A stretch of 64,000 nt of DNA from a delta proteobacterium MLS_D. GTDB lineage: Bacteria > Desulfobacterota > Syntrophia > Syntrophales > UBA2210. The DNA lies in assembly GCA_002030015.1 (NCBI GenBank), contig LQBH01000046.1, forward strand, positions 1 to 64,000. Direction: 5' to 3'. The notes under the pieces were generated by a model, which was not told the origin of the DNA, did no database searches, and saw only the letters and a list, made by a program, of their open reading frames with translations. Positions 15,468 through 24,485 of the stretch are shown piece by piece (the first letter of the stretch is position 1; every line of letters begins with the position of its first letter). The position numbers and the translations under genes were made by a program.

Positions 15468-15806
15468 ATGGGAAGATACTCTTTCGAAAAGAAATGGAAA
15501 GTACGGAAACGACAACATTATCAGGCCATTTACCAGGAGGGGCGGCGGCTTCACTCGAGAAATTTTGTTATAGTGCTCAGGGAGAACAGTGAGGGGACGG
15601 TACGGTTCGGAATAACGGTCGGCAAAAAGGTGGGGAACGCGGTAAAGCGCAACAGGATCAAGCGACTCCTTCGGGAGTATTTCAGGTTGAACAGGGATGC
15701 GTTCCGGGGATCAACGGATATCGTGGTCATCGCGAGAAAGGATATATCGTCGCTCAACTACCGGGACGTTTCATCGGAACTGAACGCGGTGTTGAAGGGG
15801 CGGTAA
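15468..15806 (+). CDS. rnpA: Ribonuclease P protein component
   Basis: 112 residues from the ATG at 15468, preceded by GGAAG with 6-bp spacing; an in-frame TTG at 15426 would add 14 residues without family support. It binds the catalytic RNase P RNA and helps process tRNA 5' ends. The signature region GKKVGNAVKRNRIKRLLREYFR (RNR motif) and the preceding FGITV strand are intact. It sits between rpmH and yidD as in most bacteria. Confidence 0.95.
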   Translation: MGRYSFEKKWKVRKRQHYQAIYQEGRRLHSRNFVIVLRENSEGTVRFGITVGKKVGNAVKRNRIKRLLREYFRLNRDAFRGSTDIVVIARKDISSLNYRDVSSELNAVLKGR

Positions 15807-15818
15807 TCCCCTTATACC

Positions 15819-16037
15819 ATGCAGCTTATTGAAAAAATGCTGGTTATCATCATTCGGATATACCAGATTTTTATTTCGCCGATTTTCCCGCAATCCTGCC
15901 GCTATTATCCAACCTGTTCCGAGTATGCCATAACCGCCATCCGGCGTTACGGTCCCCTCAAGGGATCGTGGAAGGCGTTGTTGCGCGTGCTTCGGTGCCA
16001 TCCTTTCCATCCCGGCGGCTACGACCCCGTGGAATAA
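15819..16037 (+). CDS. yidD: Membrane protein insertion efficiency factor YidD
   Basis: 72 residues with the family core [18 protein letters not shown] (28-45) and [14 protein letters not shown] near the end. YidD is a small membrane-associated protein thought to help YidC insert inner-membrane proteins. An amphipathic or hydrophobic N-terminal helix ([16 protein letters not shown]) is visible. It begins 12 bp after rnpA and 32 bp before yidC, in the same operon. Confidence 0.95.
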   Translation: MQLIEKMLVIIIRIYQIFISPIFPQSCRYYPTCSEYAITAIRRYGPLKGSWKALLRVLRCHPFHPGGYDPVE

Positions 16038-16069
16038 ACATCCGCGGTATCCAATGTGGAGGTATTTGA

Positions 16070-17698
16070 ATGGACAAGAAGACCTTTCTTGCCATAGCTC
16101 TGTCGCTGATCCTGGTGATCGCCTATCAGTATTTTTTTATCGAACCGCCGGTGCCGGGAGACGTGGCTGAGGAGCAGAACGGGTCCGGAGTTCTCGTAAC
16201 GGAGGAGGAGCGGCAACCCGCCCCGACACCGCCGGCCGCGGCCGCGCCCGGTGATGCCGGTCCGGTCCCGGCGTTCTCAGCCGATGAGACTGAAAAGGGC
16301 AGGGAAGTCCGCGTTTCCGGTCCGCTTTACACAGCCGTGCTGTCGACCAGAGGCGCCGGCATCGTGTCCCTCAAGCTCGAACAGTACCGGCAGACTCTCG
16401 ACGATGATTCCGGACTGATTGAACTGGTCAATGTCCGCGACGGCATGCCCTATCCGCTGACGGTGACCTTTCCCGACTCCGGAATGGATATTCCGGCCGG
16501 GGCCGTATACAAGGCGGACCGCGAATCGGTGGATCTCGACCGCGGGGAATCCGAATCCATTGTTTTTACAAAGACCTATCCGGGCCGAATGACGGTTGAA
16601 AAGGTGTATACCTTCTATCGTGATTCCTATGCCTTTGATTTCGAGATACGGGTGCGGAACCTGTCGGAGGAGACCGTTACGCAGACGGCCGGTATCCTGT
16701 GGTCTGATTATCTTGATCCCGACGTGCGGGTGGACCGGTTCAGTCACGTGGGGCCGGTGGCGTACGTGGGCGATGACCTGGTGACGGAAAATCCGAAAAA
16801 GCTCGACGAGACCAAGTATTACGGTCCCGGCGTGCTCTGGGCGGGCTATCAGACCAAGTATTTCATCGCATCCGTTATTTCTCAGCAGCCGTCCCTGACG
16901 AGCGCGGTGGTGGCAAAAAGCTCGAGCAACGATGTTTTTGTCTCGCTCCGAGGTCCCCGGGTCATGATACCGCCGGGGGAATCGGGGACATTCCGGTACA
17001 ATTGCTACCTGGGACCGAAGGAATACGATATTCTCAAGAGCCAGCAGGTGAACCTGGAATCGTCCATCGATTTCGGTTCCTGGATCAAATGGCTCTCCCT
17101 GCCCCTGCTGAAAGCATTGAAACTGATCAACGGATTTGTGCACAACTACGGGCTGGCGATCATCATTCTGACCATATTCGTCAAGGTCATTTTCTGGCCG
17201 CTCGGGACGATGAGTTACAAGTCCATGAAGAATATGCAGAAAATCCAGCCGGAGATGCAGAAACTCAGGGAGAAGTATAAAGACGACAAGGCAAAGATGC
17301 AGGAAGAAACCATGTCGCTCTACAAGGCGTACAAGGTGAATCCGCTGGGGGGGTGCCTGCCTATCCTGATCCAGATCCCGGTCTTTTTCGGTCTCTACCG
17401 GGCACTGCTCTACTCCATTGAACTTCGCCACTCGCCGTTCTTCTTCTGGATACAGGACCTGTCAGCAAAGGATCCTTACTACATAACGCCGATTATCATG
17501 GGGGCCAGCATGTACCTCCAGCAGAAGATGATGCCAACGCCCAGCACGAATGAATTGCAGGCGAAGATCATGACCTGGATGCCGGTGGCCTTTACCTTTT
17601 TGTTTCTTAATTTTCCGGCGGGACTGGTTCTTTACTGGCTCTTCAACAATATTATAAGCGTGGGGCAGCAATATTGGATCAACAAACGCACCAATTGA
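16070..17698 (+). CDS. yidC: Membrane protein insertase YidC
   Basis: A 542-residue Gram-negative type YidC. It has an N-terminal signal-anchor (FLAIALSLILVIAYQYFF, about 5-22), a large periplasmic beta-sandwich domain (about 60-340) and five C-terminal membrane segments from about 355 on. The cytoplasmic loop (KSMKNMQKIQPEMQKLREKY) and PLGGCLPILIQIPVFFGLYR are well conserved. It inserts and folds inner-membrane proteins with or without SecYEG. The ATG follows GGAGGTATTTGA. A periplasmic domain of this size supports a didermous cell. Confidence 0.97.
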   Translation: MDKKTFLAIALSLILVIAYQYFFIEPPVPGDVAEEQNGSGVLVTEEERQPAPTPPAAAAPGDAGPVPAFSADETEKGREVRVSGPLYTAVLSTRGAGIVSLKLEQYRQTLDDDSGLIELVNVRDGMPYPLTVTFPDSGMDIPAGAVYKADRESVDLDRGESESIVFTKTYPGRMTVEKVYTFYRDSYAFDFEIRVRNLSEETVTQTAGILWSDYLDPDVRVDRFSHVGPVAYVGDDLVTENPKKLDETKYYGPGVLWAGYQTKYFIASVISQQPSLTSAVVAKSSSNDVFVSLRGPRVMIPPGESGTFRYNCYLGPKEYDILKSQQVNLESSIDFGSWIKWLSLPLLKALKLINGFVHNYGLAIIILTIFVKVIFWPLGTMSYKSMKNMQKIQPEMQKLREKYKDDKAKMQEETMSLYKAYKVNPLGGCLPILIQIPVFFGLYRALLYSIELRHSPFFFWIQDLSAKDPYYITPIIMGASMYLQQKMMPTPSTNELQAKIMTWMPVAFTFLFLNFPAGLVLYWLFNNIISVGQQYWINKRTN

Positions 17699-17797
17699 CG
17701 CGGAACCAGCAAACATCCGACAATACGGTGTTTTCAGACAGCCAACTTCAAAAAGGCCCGTCAGAAGGTGCGCAATTATACATGCGAGGTAATAAAA

Positions 17798-18535
17798 ATG
17801 AGCGAATCTTCCCAAAAAGAATCTTTCGAGTTTGAAGGTAAAACAATTGACGAGGCGATAGCGAAGGCCTGCGATGAGCTGCATCTTTCCAGGGAAAAGC
17901 TCAACATCGAAATTCTGACCGAAGGCGCCGCCGGATTTCTCGGACTGGTCGGCGCCAAAAAGGCCCGTATCAGTGCGAGCGTTCTGTCATTCGACGTGGA
18001 TTTCGGCGAAACCCTGGGAGGAAAGACGTCGGTTACGGCGAAAAAGCAGAAAGCGGCGGAATCAGGCGGCACGGAAGCGGGGAATACGGCCCGCGAGGCC
18101 AGGGAACTGACGGAAGGCATTCTTCGGCGCATGGGTTTTGAATTTCCGGTTACGGCCCGCGAGGACGACGAGTCGGTGGTGATCGAAATCGAGGGTGACG
18201 GAAGCGGCATCCTGATCGGCAAAGGGGGGCAGACCCTCGACGCCCTGCAGTACCTCGTCAACAAGGCGCTGAACAAGAACGGCACCGACCGGAAGCGGAT
18301 TATTCTCGACACGGAAAATTATCGAAGTAAACGGGAATCGTCGCTCGAGGCACTGGCGTTGAAGCTGGGAGAAAAGGCCAAGCGCACCGGGAAACCCGTA
18401 ACGGTGAATCCCATGAATGCCCACGACCGGCGAATCGTTCATCTCGCCCTGCAGGACGACAGGGAACTGACGACCAGGAGCAGGGGCGAGGGGGCTTTCC
18501 GGAAAATCATTATCGTTCCCGGCAGGAAGGGATAG
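17798..18535 (+). CDS. jag: Jag/KhpB RNA-binding protein (Jag-N, KH, R3H)
   Basis: 245 residues from the ATG at 17798, which follows GAGGTAATAAAA; an upstream in-frame start (17768) adds 10 residues without support. Order: Jag-N domain (about 5-52, FEFEGKTIDEAIAKACDEL), a linker, a KH domain with the GKGG loop at 141-144, and an R3H domain near the end (MNAHDRRIVHLAL). Jag/KhpB binds RNA and is linked to cell-envelope growth in several bacteria. It lies between yidC and mnmE, the usual place. Confidence 0.93.
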   Translation: MSESSQKESFEFEGKTIDEAIAKACDELHLSREKLNIEILTEGAAGFLGLVGAKKARISASVLSFDVDFGETLGGKTSVTAKKQKAAESGGTEAGNTAREARELTEGILRRMGFEFPVTAREDDESVVIEIEGDGSGILIGKGGQTLDALQYLVNKALNKNGTDRKRIILDTENYRSKRESSLEALALKLGEKAKRTGKPVTVNPMNAHDRRIVHLALQDDRELTTRSRGEGAFRKIIIVPGRKG

Positions 18536-18594
18536 GGCGGTTGCTCTCTCGCCGGTCGGACCGGAAGGAACGGATCGGAAAGGCGGGGCGGAAC

Positions 18595-19968
18595 GTGCGG
18601 GAAGATACCATTGTCGCCATAGCCACGCCGGTGGGCACCGGAGGAATAGGCGTGCTCCGTGTGAGCGGCGACCGTTCCGAGGATATCTGCCGACGGTTGT
18701 TCAAGCCGCGGAACACCATCACTCATCTCGAGACGCACCGCCTGTATCACGGTGACATCGTCGACGGAGAGACGGGGCGTGTACTTGACGAAGTGCTGGT
18801 GACCCTCATGAGGGGGCCTCGTTCCTACACGGGCGAAGATGTTCTTGAAATAAGCTGCCACGGGAATCCGCTGATTCTTCAGTCCGTTCTTGACACGGTG
18901 TTGCGGGCCGGCGCGCGTTCCGCCGAACCGGGCGAATTCACGAAACGGGCTTTTCTCAACAACCGTATCGATCTTGCCCAGGCCGAGGCCGTGGCTGACC
19001 TGGTGACGGCCCGCAGCGAGCGGGGAATGCAACAGGCATTGTTCGCGCTCAAGGGCCGCCTCTCCAAAAAAATACGAGACGTCCAGGCTTCCTTTGCGGA
19101 TGTGCTCGCCTTTCTCGAGACCTCGATTGATTTTACCGATGAAGATATAACGCTTCCCGACGAGGGACATTACCTGCCGGTGCTCAGGGATGCCGTCCGA
19201 TCCGGACGGAACATCCTGGCCACATACGATCGGGGCGCCCTGTATCGAAAGGGCCTGACGGCGGTTATCGTCGGGCGTCCCAACGTGGGCAAGTCGAGCC
19301 TCCTCAACAGACTTGCGGGTGAAAAACGGGCCATCGTCACGGAAATTCCAGGGACAACACGGGATCTCATCGAAGTGGACGTCGACGTGAGCGGTCTTTC
19401 AGTCCGCTTCATTGACACCGCGGGAATACGCGAGTCGGACCAGGAGATCGAACGCGAAGGCGTGCGGCTCGCGCGAATGCGCTCGGCCGAAGCGGACCTG
19501 GTTATCGCCGTGATCGACGGCTCCGAGGGGTTCTTTGAGGAAGACCGGCGGATCATGGAGGACAACCGCGATAAACGGGTGGTGGTGGCGATCAACAAGA
19601 GCGACCTGCCGCAGAAGGTGGATCCGGCGAAACTGACCGACCTCGTGTCGGACGAGGACGTGATTGTTCTTTCCGCGAAGCTGAACAGGGGGATCGACCG
19701 CCTGAAGGAGCGTGTCGTCGCTGAATGCGACGGCGGCGACCGGAACGGAAACGACGTGCTGCTGACAAACCTCCGACACCGGGAGGCCTTGCGCGAAGCC
19801 CTTGAAAGCGCCGAACGGGCGGCGCGGTCCATGGAAACAGGGGAATCACCCGAACTCCCCGCATTTGAATTGCAGGAAGCTCTTCGCCACTTTGCGCTCA
19901 TCACGGGCGAAAATGCGGGAGACGACGTACTCGATCAGATATTCAGCCGTTTCTGTATCGGGAAGTAA
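18595..19968 (+). CDS. mnmE: tRNA uridine-5-carboxymethylaminomethyl modification GTPase MnmE
   Basis: 457 residues from a GTG at 18595 (VREDTIVAIATPVG), chosen because MnmE normally begins just before DTIVAIATP; an in-frame TTG at 18541 adds an unsupported 18 residues. It has an N-terminal formyl-THF-binding domain, then a G domain with GRPNVGKSS (about 227-235), DTAG and NKSD, and the C-terminal CIGK (454-457) with the catalytic cysteine. With MnmG it modifies wobble uridines of tRNAs. mnmG, usually adjacent, is not in this window; the operon ends here with a strong hairpin. Confidence 0.96.
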   Translation: MREDTIVAIATPVGTGGIGVLRVSGDRSEDICRRLFKPRNTITHLETHRLYHGDIVDGETGRVLDEVLVTLMRGPRSYTGEDVLEISCHGNPLILQSVLDTVLRAGARSAEPGEFTKRAFLNNRIDLAQAEAVADLVTARSERGMQQALFALKGRLSKKIRDVQASFADVLAFLETSIDFTDEDITLPDEGHYLPVLRDAVRSGRNILATYDRGALYRKGLTAVIVGRPNVGKSSLLNRLAGEKRAIVTEIPGTTRDLIEVDVDVSGLSVRFIDTAGIRESDQEIEREGVRLARMRSAEADLVIAVIDGSEGFFEEDRRIMEDNRDKRVVVAINKSDLPQKVDPAKLTDLVSDEDVIVLSAKLNRGIDRLKERVVAECDGGDRNGNDVLLTNLRHREALREALESAERAARSMETGESPELPAFELQEALRHFALITGENAGDDVLDQIFSRFCIGK

Positions 19969-20016
19969 AAGGTGAATTACGCGAAAACCACGAAGCACGG
20001 GCGAAATATCTGGAAG

Positions 20017-20060
20017 TTTAAAAGCATGATCTCTCAAGTGAGATCATGCTTTTAAAAAAT
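20017..20060. terminator. Strong bidirectional terminator between mnmE and the HDAC-like gene
   Basis: A perfect 17-bp stem (TTTAAAAGCATGATCTC, 20017-20033; its complement 20040-20056) with a 6-nt loop TCAAGT. A- and T-runs at both feet make it usable from both sides. It lies between the convergent mnmE (plus) and deacetylase (minus) genes. Confidence 0.85.
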
Positions 20061-20089
20061 AATATTGATGTGATCCGCCGGGTCTTCAA

Positions 20090-20833
20090 CTACGTCCCGT
20101 CCATTCCTTCCAGAAAGGCCAGCACGTTTTTTCCAAGAACCCGGTGATTGTATCCTCCCTCGAGTACGGCGAAGCAGCCGCCTCTCGATTTTTCGGCGGC
20201 GTTTCGCGTCATGCGTCCCAGTTCGCGGTAATCTTCCGTTGAAAGCAGGCCGCCCCAGTCTTCAAGGTGGTTGTCGAAGCCGGCGGAAACGCCGATGATG
20301 TCCGCGTCGTCGGGCATGCTTTTTTCAACCGCGAGCAGGTACCGGCCGGCGTCGCCGTCGGAGGGATTGAGTATGTTCACGAAATCGGACTGCCCGAGAA
20401 TATTTACTGTACCGTCCCCATAATGGAGATCGAAATCAAGAATGAAGGCCCTGCGGATCAGTCCCTCTCTCCTGAGTCTCATCAGGGCGATCGCCATGTT
20501 GTTGAAGTAGCAGAATCCCCAGGAGCCGTCAGCCGACGCGTGGTGGCCCGGGGGCCGCACCAGGGCGAATGCCGGTTCTTGCAATCCGGCGCGGGCGGCC
20601 TGGATCGCTCCGCCCGCCGCGAGGGCTGCAATGTCGTACACCCCGACGCGCCGGACCTGTTCGATATGGTGTTCCGTGTGGCAGGCTGTGATGTCTTCTC
20701 GAGCGGCTGGCACGGCGTCGATGAAAACGAACCTGTCTTTCAGGACGCTCGTGATCGATGCCATGCGACCGGGGTCTGCGGCGGGGTCGGTGCTATATGA
20801 TCCGTTGAAGTCAGAATGATAATATATCTTCAT
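20090..20833 (-). CDS. Histone-deacetylase-family (AcuC/acetylpolyamine amidohydrolase-like) deacetylase
   Basis: 247 residues, short for the family (about 300-350). Zinc site and catalytic residues are present: RPPGHH (93-98, H97/H98), GFCYFNN (106-112), DFDLHYGDGT with D135/H137, GFD with D187, and LEGGY (224-228). Such enzymes remove acetyl groups from lysines (for example acetyl-CoA synthetase) or polyamines; the substrate is not readable. The gene is convergent with mnmE and monocistronic. Its last three codons (Gly-Thr-stop) read GGGACGTAG, the same as the RAYT element end that closes other genes here, though only 10 bp match. Confidence 0.9.
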   Translation of the reverse strand: MKIYYHSDFNGSYSTDPAADPGRMASITSVLKDRFVFIDAVPAAREDITACHTEHHIEQVRRVGVYDIAALAAGGAIQAARAGLQEPAFALVRPPGHHASADGSWGFCYFNNMAIALMRLRREGLIRRAFILDFDLHYGDGTVNILGQSDFVNILNPSDGDAGRYLLAVEKSMPDDADIIGVSAGFDNHLEDWGGLLSTEDYRELGRMTRNAAEKSRGGCFAVLEGGYNHRVLGKNVLAFLEGMDGT

Positions 20834-21465
20834 TCAGATCATTCCTTCCACGTTGCCGTATCCTCATCTATCCGAAAATAATACCATAAAGCATGAAAAA
20901 CACAAACAAAAAGACAATAAGGAGACATGCCGGCGGCGCGCGGCGCGAACGATCCTCCCACAATCCGCGATTGATTGTCTGCAGAGCAAGATATCGGGGC
21001 ATCAATAGGCAACGTCGCAGCATGAAAAGTCGAAGCATAGTAAAGAGATGCTATGGGCGATGGGCCACCTTTTCTCTGTCCCCTCCCCTGGAGGGAGGGG
21101 AGCAAGGGGAGGGGGCGCTTCCTCTTTCGCGGTGGAACAGTTCATGGGTGCTTCAGCCTGTTCTGTCATTGCAGCACCCCTGATGGTCCGGTCTGAATGT
21201 GTATCGGACAGCACGTATCGTGTCGAATTGACTGGGCGTTGAACTCTCTGTACCACGAACAGGGTAAGCCAATCGCGGATTTTGGGACCCTTCAATTGCT
21301 TGTTTTTTGTCGGTTCTTCTGATATTTCTCGAAAATACGCTGAATTGCTCTTATAATGGATCGTCGGGAATATTTCCCGCCGGAGAGTTCCCGGATATAT
21401 TTCGCAGGCGTCCGAAAGGCGCGGGAACATGAACATAGGTATATTGCGACGAAGGAGACCGGCAT
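20834..21465. other. Gene-free region with a putative inverted-repeat remnant and GC hairpin
   Basis: 632 bp between the divergent deacetylase and paaK genes. I find no convincing coding frame. Two 19-bp inverted repeats with two mismatches, TCCCACAATCCGCGATTGA (20956-20974) and CCAATCGCGGATTTTGGGA (21269-21287), bracket about 290 bp. Inside is a perfect 9-bp hairpin TCCCCTCCC-CTGGA-GGGAGGGGA (21079-21101). This could be a decayed small mobile element. The paaK promoter must lie to the right, but I cannot place it with confidence. Confidence 0.45.
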
Positions 21466-22767
21466 ATGATCTACGATGAAGAATTTGAAACACTGCCCCG
21501 GGAAGCGCTCGAGGCGCTGCAGCTCAAACGGCTTCAGCAGGTTCTGGAACGGGTGTACCACACGGTGGGTTTTTATCGGACCGCTTTCGACGAGGCGGGT
21601 GTGACGCCCGACGACATACGGACACTCGACGATTTGAGAAGGATTCCCTTCACCACGAAGCAGGACCTGAAAGAGAATTATCCCTTTGGGTTGTTTGCCG
21701 TTCCCATGAGCAGTATCATACGGCTTCACGCGTCATCGGGAACAACGGGGAAACCGACTGTGGTGGGATACACAAAGCGGGATATAGACACCTGGTCCAC
21801 GCTCATGGCACGATCTTTTGTCGCGGCCGGACTGACGAGAAATGATATTATTCACAATGCTTACGGCTACGGTCTTTTTACGGGAGGCCTCGGCGCCCAC
21901 TACGGGGCGGAAAAACTGGGCGCGAGCGTCATTCCCATGTCAGGCGGCAGCACGAAAAAGCAGATTATGCTGCTCCAGGATTTCGCGCCCACCGCCATCT
22001 GCTGTACGCCGTCGTACGCTCTCTATCTTGCCGAACAGGGTACTGAAATGGGCGTCGATATGAAGTCGCTGAGACTGCGGGTCGGTCTTTTCGGCGGAGA
22101 GCCCTGGAGCGAGCAGATGCGGCAGGAAATAGAGGACCGCCTGGCGATTACCGCGCTCGATATTTACGGTCTTTCGGAGATAATGGGCCCCGGTGTTTCG
22201 GTGGAATGCGCGGAAGGCAAACACGGGCTGCACGTGTTCGAGGATCACTTTATCGTTGAAGTCATTGATCCCGTCACTGGTGAACCGGTGAAAAACGGGG
22301 AAACCGGTGAACTTGTGTTCACCTCGCTCACCAAGGAGGCGTTTCCTCTTATTCGATACCGGACCAGGGATCTTTCCCGGTTGATGAAGGAGCCCTGCCG
22401 GTGCGGCAGGACTCTTGCCAGGATGGCCCGCGTGTCCGGGCGGAGTGACGACATGCTCGTCATCAGAGGGGTGAATGTCTTCCCGTCCCAGATCGAAAGC
22501 GTTCTGCTCGGTATCGAAGGCCTGGAACCGCACTACGAAATGATCGTGGACCGTGACGGGACTCTCGACACGCTTGAAATTCGCGTCGAGGTGGGAGAAC
22601 AGATCTTCTCGGACGAAGTGCGGTCGCTGCAGCGGATCGAACGCCGTGTCGCGAAGGATATTAAGGATTATCTCGGAGTGACGGCCTCCATCAAACTGGT
22701 TGAACCCAGGAGCCTTGAACGGTTCGAGGGGAAGGCGATTCGCGTGGTGGACAAACGAAAGATTTGA
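21466..22767 (+). CDS. paaK: Phenylacetate-CoA ligase family enzyme
   Basis: A 433-residue AMP-forming ligase of the PaaK type, with the ATP loop [11 protein letters not shown] at 88-98, the [12 protein letters not shown] segment and the C-terminal hinge lobe ([12 protein letters not shown]). It makes an aryl-CoA from ATP and an aryl acid such as phenylacetate. Anaerobes often carry several paralogues, some acting on other aryl acids or on indole acids. The ATG follows GAAGGAGACC. An ACT-domain protein gene follows 20 bp later, a pairing common in archaea and deltaproteobacteria. Substrate specificity is not certain. Confidence 0.92.
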   Translation: MIYDEEFETLPREALEALQLKRLQQVLERVYHTVGFYRTAFDEAGVTPDDIRTLDDLRRIPFTTKQDLKENYPFGLFAVPMSSIIRLHASSGTTGKPTVVGYTKRDIDTWSTLMARSFVAAGLTRNDIIHNAYGYGLFTGGLGAHYGAEKLGASVIPMSGGSTKKQIMLLQDFAPTAICCTPSYALYLAEQGTEMGVDMKSLRLRVGLFGGEPWSEQMRQEIEDRLAITALDIYGLSEIMGPGVSVECAEGKHGLHVFEDHFIVEVIDPVTGEPVKNGETGELVFTSLTKEAFPLIRYRTRDLSRLMKEPCRCGRTLARMARVSGRSDDMLVIRGVNVFPSQIESVLLGIEGLEPHYEMIVDRDGTLDTLEIRVEVGEQIFSDEVRSLQRIERRVAKDIKDYLGVTASIKLVEPRSLERFEGKAIRVVDKRKI

Positions 22768-22787
22768 ACGAGAAAGGGGTGGAAGGC

Positions 22788-23219
22788 ATGAAGGTTGATC
22801 AGCTGTCGGTTTTTCTGGAGAACAAGCCCGGAGGTCTGGAGGATGTGACCAGGATTTTGACCGAGGCGGATATCAACATCAGGGCGCTGTCGCTGGCCGA
22901 TACTTCCGATTTCGGTATTCTGCGGCTTATTGTCAACGACACTGATGCCGCCGAAGCAGCCCTTCAGAACCAGGGTCTCAGGATCAGGCGGACGCCCGTG
23001 GTCGCCGTGGAAGTTCCCGACCGGCCGGGCGGGTTTCACAGTATCATGAAGGCCCTTTCGACGAAGGGCATCAACGTGGAATATACGTACGCCTTTGTAG
23101 AACGGAGCGGTGAAAACGCCATTATCATCTTTCGTTTCGATCGCACCGACGAAGCCATCGAGGTCCTTCAGGCGGAAGGTATTGCCATTCTGCCGGGGGA
23201 AAAGGTCCACACATTGTAA
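22788..23219 (+). CDS. Tandem ACT-domain protein
   Basis: 144 residues from the ATG at 22788 (MKVDQLSVFLENKPG), preceded by GGGGTGGAAGGC. It contains two ACT domains: 1-70 (LENKPGGLEDVTRILTEADI) and 72-140 (EVPDRPGGFHSIMKALSTKG). ACT domains bind amino acids and give feedback control. This stand-alone form regularly follows phenylacetate-CoA ligase genes and presumably senses an aromatic amino acid to regulate the ligase or its pathway; that role is inferred. Confidence 0.9.
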   Translation: MKVDQLSVFLENKPGGLEDVTRILTEADINIRALSLADTSDFGILRLIVNDTDAAEAALQNQGLRIRRTPVVAVEVPDRPGGFHSIMKALSTKGINVEYTYAFVERSGENAIIIFRFDRTDEAIEVLQAEGIAILPGEKVHTL

Positions 23220-23280
23220 TAGTCGACCGACGGCCCCGATCTCTCACGGCCCGCTCGTTTTCTTTGTCTTTTTCTTTCGG

Positions 23281-23712
23281 TCACATTCGGCCGAAGCGGA
23301 CAAGCTCAAGCAGATTCAGCGTGGGCTGAGATACGGCCAGGCCTGATAGCTCGCTTTCCGTAACCCACCGCGCGTCGTCGGCGTCGTCGCCGGGGCGCGG
23401 TTCGCCTTCCCGGTATTCACATTGTATGTCGACGATAACGTAATGATATACAACGCGGGATTCGTCGTCCCGTTCGATGAAATCAAAGACGTAGAAAGGC
23501 TCACCCGCCTCGATCAGGATGCCTGTTTCTTCTTTTACTTCTCTCTCCGCGGCTTGCCGGAGTGTTTCTCCCAGCATGACTTTTCCGCCGGGCAATGCCC
23601 AGAGTCCGCGTCCGGGAGGCCTGCCCCGCCGCACCAGCAGGACGGCGCCGTCATGAATGACCAGGGCGCCGACGCCCGGTCGAGGGGCGGGAGGATAGGT
23701 CCACGTGATCAT
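23281..23712 (-). CDS. NUDIX hydrolase
   Basis: 143 residues with a full NUDIX box (G43 to I65: GGKVMLGETLRQAAEREVKE then ETGI). It hydrolyses a nucleoside diphosphate linked to another group; ADP-ribose, NADH or 8-oxo-dGTP are possible. The N-terminal PxPGVGALVI and the box spacing resemble ADP-ribose/MutT-like members. It overlaps the NRDE gene by 4 bp and follows a sirtuin gene on the same strand, suggesting a link to NAD+/ADP-ribose products. Confidence 0.9.
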   Translation of the reverse strand: MITWTYPPAPRPGVGALVIHDGAVLLVRRGRPPGRGLWALPGGKVMLGETLRQAAEREVKEETGILIEAGEPFYVFDFIERDDESRVVYHYVIVDIQCEYREGEPRPGDDADDARWVTESELSGLAVSQPTLNLLELVRFGRM

Positions 23713-24485
23713 GGTCCTGTGCCGTGACCGAAGGTGAATTCATGGCGTACGTCCCGACCCTTGCCCGGCCCGGGCCGGTGATCTCGTTCGACGAAAAGTA
23801 CCGTGCCGTTTCTGTGGATAAGCAGCGCCGTGGATGAGCAGGTTCCGTAAAACGTGGATGCGACAAAAAGAGGGGACAGCGCGCGCTCCCATTCGAGCCC
23901 GATACCCGTGTCCGGGAGCAGGTCGTCGGGGGGCGGATCCCGGTCCTCGAGCATGTCGAGAATGGCTTCAGGAGAAGGGCCCGTGGATAGTATTTGTTCC
24001 AGTCGTTTTTTTCCACGCTGGACCTTGGGCCAGGGCGTGTCGATCAGGTGGTTGCTCAGGCCGTGGATTCCCGGCTCGATGAACCGCTCGTCGCCGGATA
24101 TATTGGAATAACAGGACAAGGCGTCGGTAGTGCCCAGCAGCAGGGTGAACCCGTTGTACCGTGCCGCTTGCGGCCGGACGGCATCCAGGTAGGATGCAGG
24201 ATCGGTTCCGCCGGTCAGGAACGACCCGACCAGCTTCCCCCGGGAGGGCGCGCCCGGTTTCTGACGACGGGGATCGCGATAATTGGTAATTGCCGCCAGC
24301 CTTCCGGTGCGGTGCAGTCCCAGCCAGGTTCCCCCTTCTTTCAGGTCCCGTCCACCGAGAATGTCCGGGTGATCGTGCCAGAAAGCGGCGGGCGCCGTGG
24401 GCCGATCGTAGAATTCATCACGGTTTGCGGCGATGATCAGGGGATAGTCCCGGTGGTGTTTGAAGGCAAAAATAATCAGACACAC
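23709..24485 (-). CDS. NRDE (TANGO2-like) family protein
   Basis: 258 residues starting MCLIIFAFKHHRDYPLIIAA, followed by the name-giving motif NRDE (about 21-24) and WLGLHRTGRLAAITNYRDP, which define the NRDE/TANGO2 family. The N-terminal cysteine and Ntn-hydrolase-like start are typical. Human TANGO2 has been tied to Golgi organisation and to haem or lipid handling; the bacterial role is unclear. It lies between the sirtuin and NUDIX genes with overlaps at both ends. Confidence 0.9.
   Translation of the reverse strand: MCLIIFAFKHHRDYPLIIAANRDEFYDRPTAPAAFWHDHPDILGGRDLKEGGTWLGLHRTGRLAAITNYRDPRRQKPGAPSRGKLVGSFLTGGTDPASYLDAVRPQAARYNGFTLLLGTTDALSCYSNISGDERFIEPGIHGLSNHLIDTPWPKVQRGKKRLEQILSTGPSPEAILDMLEDRDPPPDDLLPDTGIGLEWERALSPLFVASTFYGTCSSTALLIHRNGTVLFVERDHRPGPGKGRDVRHEFTFGHGTGP

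Noticed and set aside
16277-17431. Long open frame on the minus strand inside yidC
   Set aside because: It lies entirely under a well-supported yidC, its protein matches no family I know, and it is rich in the residues expected from an antisense frame of GC-rich coding DNA.
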